Shown piece by piece: positions 27,001 through 40,600 of a DNA stretch of 64,000 bases. The notes under the pieces were generated by a model that saw nothing but the letters and a program-made list of their open reading frames with translations, was not told the origin of the DNA and did not search any database. Both the position numbers and the translations under genes were made by a program. Source of the DNA: Dendrobium chrysotoxum (lineage: Eukaryota; Streptophyta; Magnoliopsida; Asparagales; Orchidaceae); NCBI GenBank assembly GCA_019925795.1, contig CM034314.1, positions 96,281,264-96,345,263 of the forward strand, read 5' to 3'. Position 1 is the stretch's first letter; every line of letters begins with the position of its first letter.

Positions 27001-30000
27001 GATAAGACACTACCCAGAGATTTCGCCCTCATTTTGCGAGGACTTTATGATCTGAGTTCTGGTTTTCTATAGGCGCAAGCCCCTATAGTTAATTACCCCT
27101 CCCGATAACGAGAGAGAACTTTCGATTAAGGCTAGTCATCAATCAGATATGTAGAGATACGAAGTACCTGGTACATAGTAGCAGCATGGGTTGAAGGTAT
27201 TGAAAGGTCTGATATTTAAAAATAAAAATTTCACCATCTTGCACTTAAAGCAGATGGTTGGGGAATGGATGATGGACCAGATCAAGATCCCATGGTTCCG
27301 TCGTCTCGGGCCATCGTGGTCCCTGATCTACTTAGTCAAAGGAGGTAGTCGACCCAACCTGACAGAAGGATCCTTATTCGCAGCCATGGGTTGCTTCGTC
27401 CAAGGGTACCTTATAAACCTGGGGTGAATATTTGTCTAAGGGGACAAATTCGAATCCACCTTAGCTAACAGAGGGCTTTGTGCCCTATCGATTATATCCT
27501 ATTGATTCATGTCTCAAGGATTTGATGTCATTGGGGAGCATACGGGCTCTGGCCATAACTATAATATAATGGTGCCATTTGGCGGCAACCACCTGGTTCA
27601 GAGGGCCCCGAGTTATAACCGTTTATCCTGCAGTACTATTTGGCGGTGAAACTGTCGGTTAGAGGACTCGTACCACGTCCTTGCTGGCAGGAGATTGTTT
27701 GAGAATGGATCCTAGTGATATTTTCAACCAGGCATTAGCTCTTTGTGAGCTGAAGTATTTTTTAATTTGTTCACATCGGCAAACTGTTGCGAAGGGTGGA
27801 TGAATTTTGCTTTGAGTGCTTGATGGTTGGATTTTAATTTTTAAATATTTTGGAGTTTTGAGATCTTGGAAATTTCTGTGGAGTTTTGGATTTTGTGAGA
27901 GTTTGGGTGGCATTTGATAATATTTGTGAACTTTGGAAATGTGGAATTAACCCCTCCGGTTGAGATCTACATTCAACATGGCCATCATCGAGGTGTATGG
28001 GGTTTGCAATCGTATTCGTGGATTGAACCTTGTCAACTCTGTTTACCTGCTAACAGAGGATCGGATTTCGTAGGCTTTATGCCATTGTTAGTGAATTCTC
28101 TTGATTATAGGCCTTGAAGGCCTAATATAAACTTATAAAATAAATATCTCGATCGACCTCGCGACCGTATATTTATTTAATAGTTCGAGTCGTGTCAACT
28201 CCTATCTACCTGAATAGAAGGATCGGGCTCGAACTTGAATTCACTTATTGACCCGTGCAGCATCCCTAGACGTCACGTGTGTACCAATAACACGCTCGTC
28301 GGGGCCCATGCGGGTTTATGATACATCCCCTTATGTGTACCTAAGTGTATACAAATTACGGTGCATGTGCGGGGATACACTTTTGGGATATTTGACGCTG
28401 ATCAGCAATGTGGGAAACCGCCATTTAAATGCAGAATTTTGCTTGGAAGCTTGTAGACGCCTTCTGTCTGCTTGTACGAGTGTTGCAGATCCGGTGGCGT
28501 GTTGTACGATCTCCATTACTGCTGCTTGTAAACAGGTAGATGTTTTCATTCGTAGATTGGAATTGACCTCAAGATACTACATTTACTGAAGTCGTTCTAT
28601 GTCTACCCACAGATGGCATATAGTGCGTACATCTATATTCGTAGGGGACTTGTATGTATTGCAGATCTTTTATATTCGCTCACAGACAATCTATTGTATG
28701 TGCAATGGACTTCCTATAGCAACTCATATGCATTTGCATTGGGTGTAGTCACTTTCCATATTGCTTGAGGACAACACATTGGATGTATAGGCCTCCTTTT
28801 TTTTAGTAGCTTGTAGGAGTCCCATATTTGTCGTGGCGGTTCAATATTTGCCCGTAGATGACATGCAATGTATATGGCAGCCCTCCTACCATGACTCGTA
28901 GGATCCTACATCTGTTGGGGCTCTTCTGTATTCCTCTATGGGTGGCCAGATGAGTTTCCTATAATAGCCTGTAGGAGTTTACATCTTGTTATATACCTTT
29001 CATCTTTGGCTTGCATAAGATCGGTGCATTCATCTTCTGTTGGATGGTTGTTGATGACAGGGAACTAAAGCCTTCATTTGTCGGATCGTGAATCTTTCAT
29101 TTGTCAACTAACTGATGCTGGTTGGAAGAATGTTACAACATTCGAGGACCTTTATGACAGCTAATAAAGAGACTTTGAATATGTCGTGTACTCGTAAGCA
29201 AGTCATCTTATTCATTACTTGTCTACTTCATACACTCGCAAATGTCCACAGTCATTGTGAGTTCTTAATCTTTGCTTGCAAACTCTACTATCTCATTGTT
29301 ATTCATTTGAATGCATCTGTATAAACTCCTTGCATATGCTTGTAGGTGGATCACATTTGTTAGATATTCTCTTCCATATATGTAGGCGGCATGTATATCT
29401 TCCACAAGCTAACTAATATTAGTAGTATGCTTGGTATCCCCTTCACAATTTTCTTAGATTTGTTTGTAGTTATGCTTGCACTTTTAATTAGCAATGATAG
29501 TCTTTCAATATCTGTTGGAAGTCATGTCGCTTGCAAACTGTATTGGTTTAAGATTTGTTCAACAAATCTTGATCACTAATTTGTTATATTCACAGCATAT
29601 TAATCTTTTGTATTTTCTCGAAGTTGACTTATTACTGAAGGTAGAGATATCATTGCATTCCCTTGCAGTATGTTCAAGTCCAAGTTTTCAAGTCTTTGTC
29701 ATCTGATTCAAATCAGGTTTATGTCTTTTGTAGCTTGTTCAAGTCATTTATATCCTCGCAAGTTCAATTCAAGTTTATGCTTATAACAGTTCATTGTCTT
29801 TTGCTTGGATTCAAATTATTTGAAATCAGTTCGAGTTCAATATGCAAGTTTATGTGAATCCAAACCATTATCATTTGTTGCAAGTCCTTGTAGTTCAAAT
29901 GTTTGTTCAAATTGTTCTGTCAAAATCCTTTGCATTTGTTATGGCTGAAGTCCAAATCAAAGTCCCCTGTTGTCTTGTAGAAGTTAAAGTCCAAATTCAA

Positions 30001-33000
30001 ATCGAGTTCATGTCCATTGCACTTAGCTCATTTTGAGTTCTCTTGCAAGTTCAATTAATTTTCAATTTGAATTAGGGTCCTTTGATTTGTTCAAATTAGA
30101 GTCCAAGTTCAGGTTCTCTTCTTTTGAGTTCAATCAAGTCCAAGTACGGTCTCAAGTTCACCCGAAATTTCGGCGGCCTCCCGGCGTCTCCCCCGTTTAG
30201 GGGAAACTACGAAAAATTGGGCCTTTCCCACCACGCTAAGAAAAGCGTGTATGATAGGTGCCCTCTTTCGAGGACACCGCGACCATGTAAAGTCTTTGTC
30301 CCCACCACGCTAAGAAAAGCGTGTATGGGTCTTCTATATGTACCTGTTACAAGAAAAGAGCAGTTATTTCCCCGCAGGTACAGAGCCGCATACGGGTACT
30401 TAAGAGTTGTCCCCACCACGCTAAAAAAAGCGTGTATAGGGCCTACCCGCCTCGCCGTAGGTGTCGCACCGGATTCCCTTCCCACCACGCTAAGAAAAGC
30501 GTGTATGGGCGATTTGCAGGCCCGACACGAACGTCGAGAATGGGATTTTGGGTGATTACCCGCTTCGTCGCTAACATTGTGACGAACTTCCTCCTATCAC
30601 GCTAAAAAAAACGTGTAAAGGTGGTTGTTTTGTCGCACTGCAAGAGTTGAAGGTGGGCTCTCGAAGATTTAGGATTTAGAAGGGTTATACCTTGGCGACC
30701 AGCAGTGGAGGCACGTAGATTGAGGTGAGATAATTTGCATTTTTCTCTTTTCTTTTTTTTTTATAATTAATTAATTATAACTAATTAAAAAAAATTAATT
30801 ATAAGTAATTACAATTAATAATAATTAATTAGAATTAAAAATAATTAGTTACAATTAGTTTTGACTAAGTATAATTAATATACGATTAATAAATAATTAC
30901 TCATAATTAAAAATAACTAATCATAATCAAACTTAGTTAATTATGATTGAAATAATTTTAATTATGAGTAATTATAATTAAACATAACTAATTATAATTA
31001 AGTTTAACTGATTATAACTAATTTATAATCAATAATAATTAATTATGATTAAAAATAATTAATTAGAATTAAACTTAATTAATCATAATCAATTTAAAAA
31101 GACTTAAGCAGGATTAATGCAGTATTTGAGCAGGATTTATATTAGATCCTCTATTTCCCTCTTTTTGGAATTCGGCAGGCTTACGGGATTTGGCCGAAGT
31201 AGCGCGTGAGAGGGGGAAGTTACCTTCACTGCTAGTGAGCTCCTGTCATGGCTTCCGATTCAACAGGAAGGGCGTCGTCAAAGGGGCGAAGTTGAGCAGC
31301 AACAGAGGAGCTGGAGAAGCACACGGGAAGGGAGAAAGTTGTTGTTACAGCAAGCGATTTCCAGTCGTTTCTCCCGATCGTAATGTCGTAACTTCCGATA
31401 TGCACGGGAAGGGAACGTCGTCGGAGGAAGCGGAGGCCTTCGGCTAGGGCAGGGGTCGGATGGCTTTGGCTTCGGGTAGGTAGTAGCTCCCTCTCTCTCT
31501 CTTTCTTTCTCTTTGGCTCGATGAAGTAGAGGCGACGGGAAGGGGGTCTGGAGATAGGGATGGAGAGTCGGCTAGAGGAAGATGATCGAAAGCAGTGAAG
31601 GGATGCTTGCAGTTCGCAAACAGGAGCCGACCGTCGAAGCCTTCATTTGGTTCGGTATTTAAAGACGCGAATGGCGCGATCGACGAGCTGCTTTTGCGAG
31701 AAATCCGGGAAGTGATCGCTTCGGCACCGAATTCAGCAGGATATCCAGGTTCGACAGTCCGTGATATGCAAAGTTTTGGCTGGATTTATGGGATGTGCAG
31801 CCGTCGTTGTATAACAGGTAAAAAAAAAATTGTTTCTTTTAGATAATGCATAGAGATCAACACTTAATGGCATCAAATCCTTGAGATATGAATCAATAGG
31901 ATATGATCGATAGGGCTCAAAGCCCTCTGTTAACTAAGGTGGATTCAAATTTGTCCCCTTAGACAAACACCCACCACAGGTCTACAAGGTACCCTTGGAC
32001 GAAGCAACCCATTGCTGCCGACAAGGATCCTTCTGTCAGGTTGGATCGACTACCTCCTCTGACTAAGTAGACCAGGGACCACGATGGCCCGGGAATGGAA
32101 CCATAGGATCTTGATCGAGTCCATCATTCATTCCCCCACCATCCGCTTTAAGTGCAAGATGGTGCATTTTCAAATTTTAAATATCAAACTTCCAACATCT
32201 ATGTCATGCTGCTACTATATGCCAGATGTGTATCATCTACGTATCTGATCGACGACTAGCCTTCATCAAAAGTTCTCTCTCGTTATTGGGAGGGGTAATT
32301 AACTATAGGGGCTTGCGCCTATAGGAAACCAGAACTCTGATCATAAAGTCCTCGCAAAATGAGGGCGAAATCTCTGGGTAGTGTCTTATCTACAAATCCA
32401 TCTGTCTTCTCAAAATTTACCCTGGAACTTAGTTTCGTTAAAACTCCCCCGAAGAAAGCACAGCGGGCGGAGGCCAGGGCTGAATTTTCGGAGCCCAAAT
32501 GAAGACAACTTGATTGCTATCCTTTTAGGATTGTGATCAAAGGGTTATTTGGGTAGTGGTAAAATGGAAATCAAATGTTGACCAGATTTGGAGCTGAAAC
32601 TTCTAGGCTCTAAAAAGATGGGATTTCCTTGAAGAAAAATAATACGAAATTCCAGATCAAATGTTTGGGATGTCAGGAAACTAATGATGATATTTGTATG
32701 GATTTTGAATCAATAGTTGAGGAGTTATGATATTTTAATTTGACTGTTTACAACAAAATATCTCTATATATTAAGATTTTGATTATGGTATCTAAGGGTT
32801 ATAGGAGTTGAAGCCTTGGGAAGCTAGGTTCGAGACTAAGTGGAGGCGATGAAAATTGTGCCAAGAAAGAGGGGGAACAAAAGTAAAAAGAGATAACTAA
32901 GAGCTCACCAAAGCTCTAGGGGATCAACTACCAAGCTTCACCAATGACGAGCAATCACTAAATCTTTCCACACCAAATTTGCACAAGCAAAAATAGTTTT

Positions 33001-34587
33001 TATTCATTGAATCAAAAAGTTTAAAATAAGGTCCTATTTATAGGCATTTTTCAAGCAACTTTAGAAAGGCTTAGGAGCTAATAAAATATTATTATATTGA
33101 TTGACGACATTTTCTAATATAAAGTGAAAAAAATTAAAAGAAATAAAACAAAATTAAAAGCTTTTAAATACATGGAAATTTGGATTGGCCAAATAAGGCA
33201 AGTAGAGTGGCCTTAAAATTAATCAATTTATGAAGAACTTTGTCATATTGACCGATATGGCCCACTTACCCATAATGGGGCCTAAAATAAACCTTTTAAA
33301 TTATTCTCCCATGATTTTAAGAGTATTATGATAAGTTCATAGGCTTATATGAAGATTTGTGCATGATGAATAGCCTAAATCTTGATGTTAGACCTTGGTT
33401 TGTAATCTTGTCTTTTGGCTTTTGTCTTGGTGCTACATCAAACTCCAGCTCACAACCCTTCAAGATGATGGTTTGCCGCTCGCACGCTACACATCGAAGA
33501 TGGCTCAACACTGCTCGTTGATTTTCACCTCACACTGCTTCAATGACTCACCACTCTCAGTTGGAATTTCGCAATCATTCGTTGCTCAATCTCGAAAGGG
33601 ATGAGCTATAGCATTGTACAAAAAAAAAAATTTAATGTTTTTACAATAATGTCCCCTCGCATTTTAGAAAGCAGGAGATCTGCAGAATATTTCGTTAAAT
33701 TTGACAAATTTTCTAACGGATGATTAAATTGAATCAATTTTTAATAGCCAAGAGATTAAATTAGGAAGTGTGAAACTTTGGAACTAAATTGAACACTTAT
33801 TATTAGTTGGGGGGACTATTTGAATTTTTTTCTCAAATGAGTTAAATAGAAATTTCTTCGAGTGAATTCTTAAAAATATGTTATGCTCAATGTTAAGCTT
33901 AAATATATTATTTTATTTTGTATAGTTGGGTTGACCACTAGGCATGGTGGATACTATCATGTATGAGTGATAAGGGCAATGAATTCGTATATCATAAACT
34001 TTGCACATGAAAACAAATGCCTTCTTACTTTAGATAAGTGTGGTTTCATGTGAAACCCCCCAAAAAAAAGAGTTGTAATCAGAGCCAACTAAAATAAATC
34101 AAAAATGGCCGAACAGATCAGCTTCAACTGGCTTCCAAACCAATGGATAATACAAAAAATATCATCCATGTCATCTATCATTTATTGAGAATAAAATTAC
34201 TTTTCTTAGTTCTTTATTATGATTTTACTAGTTAATTTGTTCAATTGTTTGATTTAGAAATAACCCTAGCAAAGGTTGTTAGACAATAGACAATTGCCTT
34301 TTTACACAATTTTATAGTTCATTGAAATTTTGGAACTTGCAAACTTTTGAACGGAAAGAAAGGGTCAAAGAAGAAGAAAGTAAGACTTCAGGAAGAATAG
34401 TCATCTATTTATTCAGTTGAAATTTTTTTTAGTCAACTCTAAAAAATTTCAAGTTTGACCGAAATCAATTCATTCCGATTTGAGTCAGCTAGGCACAAAA
34501 TGTGAATTGATTATGAGTCGAGCCAAAGTCAAACATTTTGAGTTCAAGTTTAGATGATCTCACTCAGACTTGACTCATTCCCACACC

Positions 34588-34636
<49 letters not shown>

Positions 34637-37600
34637 ACTGGATCTAAATAAACCCCTATTTCATTTAAACTCTAAAACCTGAAATTGCTCCAGGCATTTC
34701 ATTGTTTTATGCGACCCGATTTAAAAGTTTGAATTAAAAAGGTCTATAGCTTAAAAAATATAGTAGATTTTTGGTCAAGTGTAAGATTTGATAGGACTAG
34801 AAAGGAACGGAGGGAGGGTGGAGGTATACGGAGAGGTGCAGAAGCGCAACATAAAAGCATGTGATCATAGGCCATACATGTTATAGCACATTGTAGATCT
34901 ATTTTTACAGGAATCATCAAATAGAATAACACATGTAATGAGATAAGGGCAATGATAATTATTACAATCGATGGAAAGGTCCAGGATCGCAACCTAGAAG
35001 CATGTACACAACCCCATTTATCAGCGGTCAGCAAAATGCATGTTCAGTAAGGTCTTTGAATTACTAATTAAAAGGCAATAAAGAAGAACAATTTAACAGG
35101 GAAAAAAAAATCAGAAAACAAGCAGCTTAACTATTGCAGGTCATCCAATGTAAGGAGAAGGATACAGATCCATCCATGGGACCACCAGAAGTCATAGATT
35201 TGATATAAATCAAAGCCAGTGCGTTTTAGCAAGAGCATGAACAACAACCATCATAGCTGGAGGAAGTGATGCCAACACCAATAAGCCCATATACAAAGCA
35301 ATTGGATAAACGCAATCTTGGCAGGTTCAAATTGGTATGCTTAAAAAGGAACTGGTTATCTTTATAGCCTTCAGTTTAACTATAAACTGACCTCAGATCA
35401 CAGCCAAAGAGTACTCCGCAAAAACTGTGTGCTGTTGAATTAAAATAAGACAGCATAACATTGGAGTAACCATTTGTCATGATCTATGATGCACAGACAC
35501 AGACACGGCAACACGGATACAACACGACACGGGACACGGCATTTTTTAAAAATATAGGACACGGGTGCGACGTGGACACGGCATAATATTTTTTTAATGA
35601 ATATATAGAAATTAAGGTGACATCATATAAGAAATTAGAAATGACAAGCAATAATAAATCAATTTCATGTAACTTGTTTAGCTTATAACATAAAAATGTT
35701 TAGTACAAAATGTCTGGTACAACCACAAAAATATAAGCAAAAAACTATTTAGTACAACATGAAGGTTCAACTACTTAATAGAGGGAATGATAGAATAAGA
35801 TTCAGATGTTGGTCTTTGGCCTTCAATATCATCATCATTGAATATCATTCCTTTCAACTCTGGTTCATCTAGAGAAAGATTTGCAACCTCCAATAATCAT
35901 ATATCATCAAGGCACTCGAACTCATCTCCAGCAACATCCCACCCTAGAATATGATCCGTTGTAGGTGCCACCACAATAATTGCATTTGAATGACACATTC
36001 CCTCCTCCTTCAAATGTTTTTCCTAACTTGGTAACATGATTCCATAATGGCTTATCAGTTTCTACAGATAGCTCTTTTGAACCTTCGCCTGATCCACTCC
36101 CACCGGCACTAGAGCTCATTTTGCTTTTAAATGCACTAATTAAATGGAAGAAATAAAGGCTTAATAAATTTGCCTCAAACTCATTTCAATAGTGTTTCTT
36201 CCTTAAGCTTGATTGATATTTATTAAACTATATCGACATGGGATAAGAAAAATACTTGATTTCATAAAGCTCTCTCACATTAGATTTTTGTTTGGAATTC
36301 ACATTGCAAGTAAATAAAGTAAAAGCATGAAGCTTTCTCAATCTTCAGGAAGAAAATCCATGAAGAAAATTTATATATAATCTCTCAAACTTAAGAAAGA
36401 AAACTCATGAAGAACATTTGCATATATTCTCTCAAACTAAAGATAGAAAACTCATGAAGAACATTTGCATATACCCTTTTTATCTTAAGGAAGAAAACTC
36501 AATAAACATACATATACTCTTTCAACCTTAAGATAGAATACTCATGAAGATCATTTACATATACTTTTTCATCTTAAGAAAGAAGGCTCATGAAGAACAT
36601 TTGCATATAATTTTTTTTTTAACTTAAGAAAGAAAGTCATAAAGAACAAAACACATGAGCCTAGACTTTTTTCCAAAACCCAAAATAAGAACAACCTACA
36701 ATCTACAACCTAGGGTTTGATTTAGGTAAAAAAAAGAACAACTGCACAACCTACAAACTAGGGTTTAATTTAGGTAATTTTTTCCAAAACCCAAAATAAT
36801 TAAAATACTTTCAGAAAAAAAAACATGCTCTTCTGAACAGAAATCCACGGAATCATTGAGAAATGAAAAGAAATGGCGAATGGAGAAAAAATGGCGAAAT
36901 CAATTACAGGGTTTGGGAAATTTTATGCGGTTTGGCGATGGCTTCCCTCGGCTGCGCGTAGAAACTAAGGAGGAAGAATGGGAAGGACTGCTCGGGACGG
37001 CCGGAAGGGGAAGACGACATAAGCACAGCTGGAAGAACCTCGGAACTGCTCGCGGTGAAGACCTCCACTGCTCGCCTCAATCGCTTGAACGAATGCAAAT
37101 TGCGGGATTAGGGCGTCGGGACCCGGGCGTGAACTGGTGTTTATTAGTAATGTTTTCTTTTTTTTTTAATTTAATTATCAAATAGCTAGACACGTGTGTC
37201 TGATTTTTTTTTTTAAAAACAGGACACACGAATGACGTGTCCGCCACGTGTCCCTGCGGTGTTAGACGCGTGTCCGTGTTCGACATTGCATTTCCTCTGA
37301 AAACGGAGTGTCGGTGCATCATAGGTCATGATGCTCTAAACATTAACTGATCCTAAATTCTAAAGACTGAAACTGCAATCTTCCAAATAATTTCTGACTT
37401 TGGGCTAAAGTCAAGGATCAGTTTCATTTTAAAATTCCAACGTAAAATTCTTAAAGAAAATTTGGATACAATTTTTTTTTTGTCATATGAGGCCTTTAAA
37501 AGAGAATTTAACTTTTAATAGTTAATAGGATATAATGGAAAAAAATAATTCATATAGCCAATCTCACATCGTGGGATAAAAATTTGTTGTTATTGTTCTC

Positions 37601-40600
37601 GTTGTATGCCCAATGACTATATAGTAATTCATTGGTTTACAGCAATATAGATTCAAAATCATAATAAGCATAGTAAAACAGGGCGACTACCTTATAAGGC
37701 TCAAATAAAAAAAATACATGAACTCATTACCATTTGAGAATTTGACTCTTAAAAGAACACAATGGAGCAAAATGATTCATGTAGTCGACCCCACGTGGTG
37801 GGATAAAGGCTTTATGTTGTTGTTGTTGTTGTTGTTGTTGTTGAACCAAATCATTACCATAGAAAATAGCTTCATCATATTTATTTAATGGAAGGCAATA
37901 CAGAGATACCAAAGAGCTCTAGCTCAAGTGGTACACTCTTTGGCTTCTAGGAGAACATTCATAGGTTCAAATTCACGTTGTGATTTTCTTTAAACAAAAA
38001 CTACCTCCATATATGGAATAGATTTGTAGCTACCCTTGTTGTCTCTTCATTTGTCACTAGCTTCTTGTCTATTTATCTATAATTGGTCATGTGACCTACT
38101 TTCAATCAATATAAATATTTCAAATAGATTTCTATCCTTCAAATTAAACAAAATAAAAAAAAACAATGCAAAGATGTTGATATGAGAGAAATAAAGACCT
38201 TCGTCATGTCAAATTAAATATATATAAAAAATACCCAGAACTACATATTTGTATTTCTCTCGTCTCAGCAACAGGTCAATGCCAATGCTTTTAAGCACTA
38301 AATTTAGATGAACTTTATATAACATGTGTAACTTTTGATAACTACCATTACTTAGTATCAATGAAAAAAATAGAATATTCACGTACATTTCTTGCCTCAT
38401 CAGAGCCATTCTTCTTCATAAAGAATTTCTGAGCCTGTTGAATTAAGCTGCACATGATGAACATAATGTGGTTTCAACAAGTGATGATGAAAGAAAATCA
38501 TGAATAGTTCACACCTTACATAATAAAAAAAGTTTAGGAGAGATGGATTCAAGAGCCTTGGACAGAAAAATTAACAAATAAATGTTGTCTTTCAAAACCC
38601 CCATCGTTTCTGGATTCAAGAGCCTACGACAGAAAAAATGACAAAAAAAAAGTTGTCTATCAAAACCCTAATCCATCATTTCCTTGAGACAGAAAAAAAG
38701 CTTATAATGATCAAAGCACGGCCCATGGTTTAAAATTGTCTCCCATATGCATACTCGTGTAGGCAGACAAACTCACACACCATACATGTTATGGCCCTTT
38801 CAAGATCTACTTTTGGAAGAATCATCAAATAGAATGACACGCGATGAAAACATAAGGGCAGTGATGATTATTATAATCCAAGGAATTGTCAGAAGTATGT
38901 GATCATAGGTCATACATGTTGTGGCCAATTCTAGATCTATTTTTACAAGAAACATCAAACAGAATAACATATGTTACGAGAACATGAGGGCAATAACAAT
39001 TATTATAGTCAATGGAAAGGTTAAGAAGCGCAACACGGAAGCATTTGAACAACTCCATTTATCACCATTTAGTAAAATGCATGACCAGTAAGGTCGTTGA
39101 AATACTACTCAAAAGATGATAAAGAAGAACAACTTAACAAGGAAAAAACAGTGAAACAAAGCAGTATACACGCGCCTCTTGGGAACCATGCTGTTATGTG
39201 CAGGCCACCTATCTAAATAAGGTCTTAATGTCGAGATTAGAAGTTGGCATGCCAGCCTATGATGCGTATGAACAAAAAAGTAGAGGCGGACATGTAAATA
39301 AGCAAGCAAGAAAAAATAGAATGCAAGAACGAAGGCAAGAACCAAAAGGGACAACAGTATTCTGAACAAAGTTCCAAGTTGCAAGTCCAATAGTTACGAG
39401 AGGTTCACCAAAATAAATATATTGTGGTTATATTGAATACATCAATCAAACATCAAAGATCTAGTTTAAGATACAAACAAAAATTCTTACCTTGAAAGAC
39501 AACATGCAAAAGCCAGCACAGTGGATGACGATCTTACAAAAGTTAGAAGGCGTTGCTTGACACCTTCACTCACTTCTGATGGCAAAACAATAGAATCCAT
39601 TGTCCTATTAAATGCAAAAACAACAAATATTTTTTACAAATGTCAAAAATAATTATTAATTATAAATGGGTGGATGTTAAATTTTCGGCATGCCTGCAGG
39701 CCAATATTGTTCCAGTCCAAAGAAGTACTGGCTGAACAAAAGAGTCAAAGACGAAATGCGTTCCGGCCTTTTTCCTGTTATTGTCATTCTGCAGAAGAGT
39801 AATGACCAGTTGTTTTTTTTTTTTTTTTCAATATAAAACTTCAGAAGAAACTTTAATAGATCAGTCAATTTAATGCCTCTAAGGCGGACCAGTCAAAACC
39901 TTATCTGCCTAAGATACATACATGAAAGATATGCCTTCCATAACGCATGACTTGCCCAAGACCCCATAAAGAAAAGACGATGACTCCAATTGCTGGAGCT
40001 AATCTGAGCGGAGTAGAACTTCCAAGTAAAGCGTTAAATGACCTGTAAAAAACAATTTATAACAGTTTGACATATTATTTTGCAATGAAAAAGGAAGCCC
40101 TGGCATATCAGTTCAAAGTTGCTGTTGATGAAACAAGTCTTTATCATTACTTGACGTGGGGAGTCTAGAGTAATTATTCACCTATTTCGATTTTTTCATA
40201 TTTTTTTTAGAATCTACATCACGACAGTGTCTACCTTTTAAATAATTAACCAACTATAGAATAAATAGTTTAAGTAAGGTGATTAGTGGGTTAATCACTT
40301 CAACAAGATCCACAGAATTGAGTTAAGCACTTCAAGAAGATCCACAAAATTGTTCAGATTAATTTAACAAAATTTCCTAATTTTATGAAATTATAAATTA
40401 GCTTCAAATTCTTTTATAAAAAAGAAATAAAAGGGGTTAATGGGCCAGGTTGGACGTGACCGGGTACTGTGGACCGTCTTCCACGCTAGGCCATGAATTA
40501 GATCCCAATGCAACTGCCTCTCAGGCCATCTCCAACCAAACAGCATTCTCCGGTTTGCAGTAGCCCAAACAGCAAATCGAACGCCATTTTTGTGTTTTGA

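Larger units (their letters stand above)
21880..33835. repeat. 12-kb repeat block bounded by inverted AT-rich ends
   Basis: The left edge (about 21883-21975: ataatagtcc, caatttagtc, ccaatttggtccctctt) resembles the reverse complement of the right edge (about 33750-33834: aatagtcc, caatttag, taatttaatctctt), at a visual estimate of two-thirds identity. Such ends recur at termini of plant DNA transposons, possibly Mutator-like. No matching 8-11-bp target-site duplication was found, so it may instead be two unrelated copies of a common repeat. Nearly all of the inverted structure lies between them. Confidence 0.35.
35484..37324 (-). mobile_element. hAT transposon, internally deleted, 1841 bp
   Basis: The termini are CTATGATGCACAGACAC (left) and, reverse-complemented, CTATGATGCACCGACAC (right). 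Each continues into GACACGG/ACACGG-rich subterminal repeats. A perfect 8-bp target-site duplication, gtcatgat, flanks it at 35476-35483 and 37325-37332. The interior encodes the N-terminal BED finger start of a hAT transposase and a short acidic C-terminal piece, with the catalytic middle missing. It could only move if a full-length relative supplied transposase. It lies in intron 6. Confidence 0.92.

Noticed and set aside
30598..30670. CACTA-type terminus (cactgcaagag near 30636)
   Set aside because: The palindromes lie on the wrong side of it for subterminal repeats, and no matching inverted end was found.
31190..31846. Plus-strand frames in the GC-rich part of the right arm as a gene
   Set aside because: The mirrored region at 22450-23100 does not keep the same frames, and no conserved motif is visible. 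It is GC-rich repeat sequence.
33326..33511. Minus-strand 61-residue frame
   Set aside because: No recognisable similarity, and it sits in repeat-like sequence.
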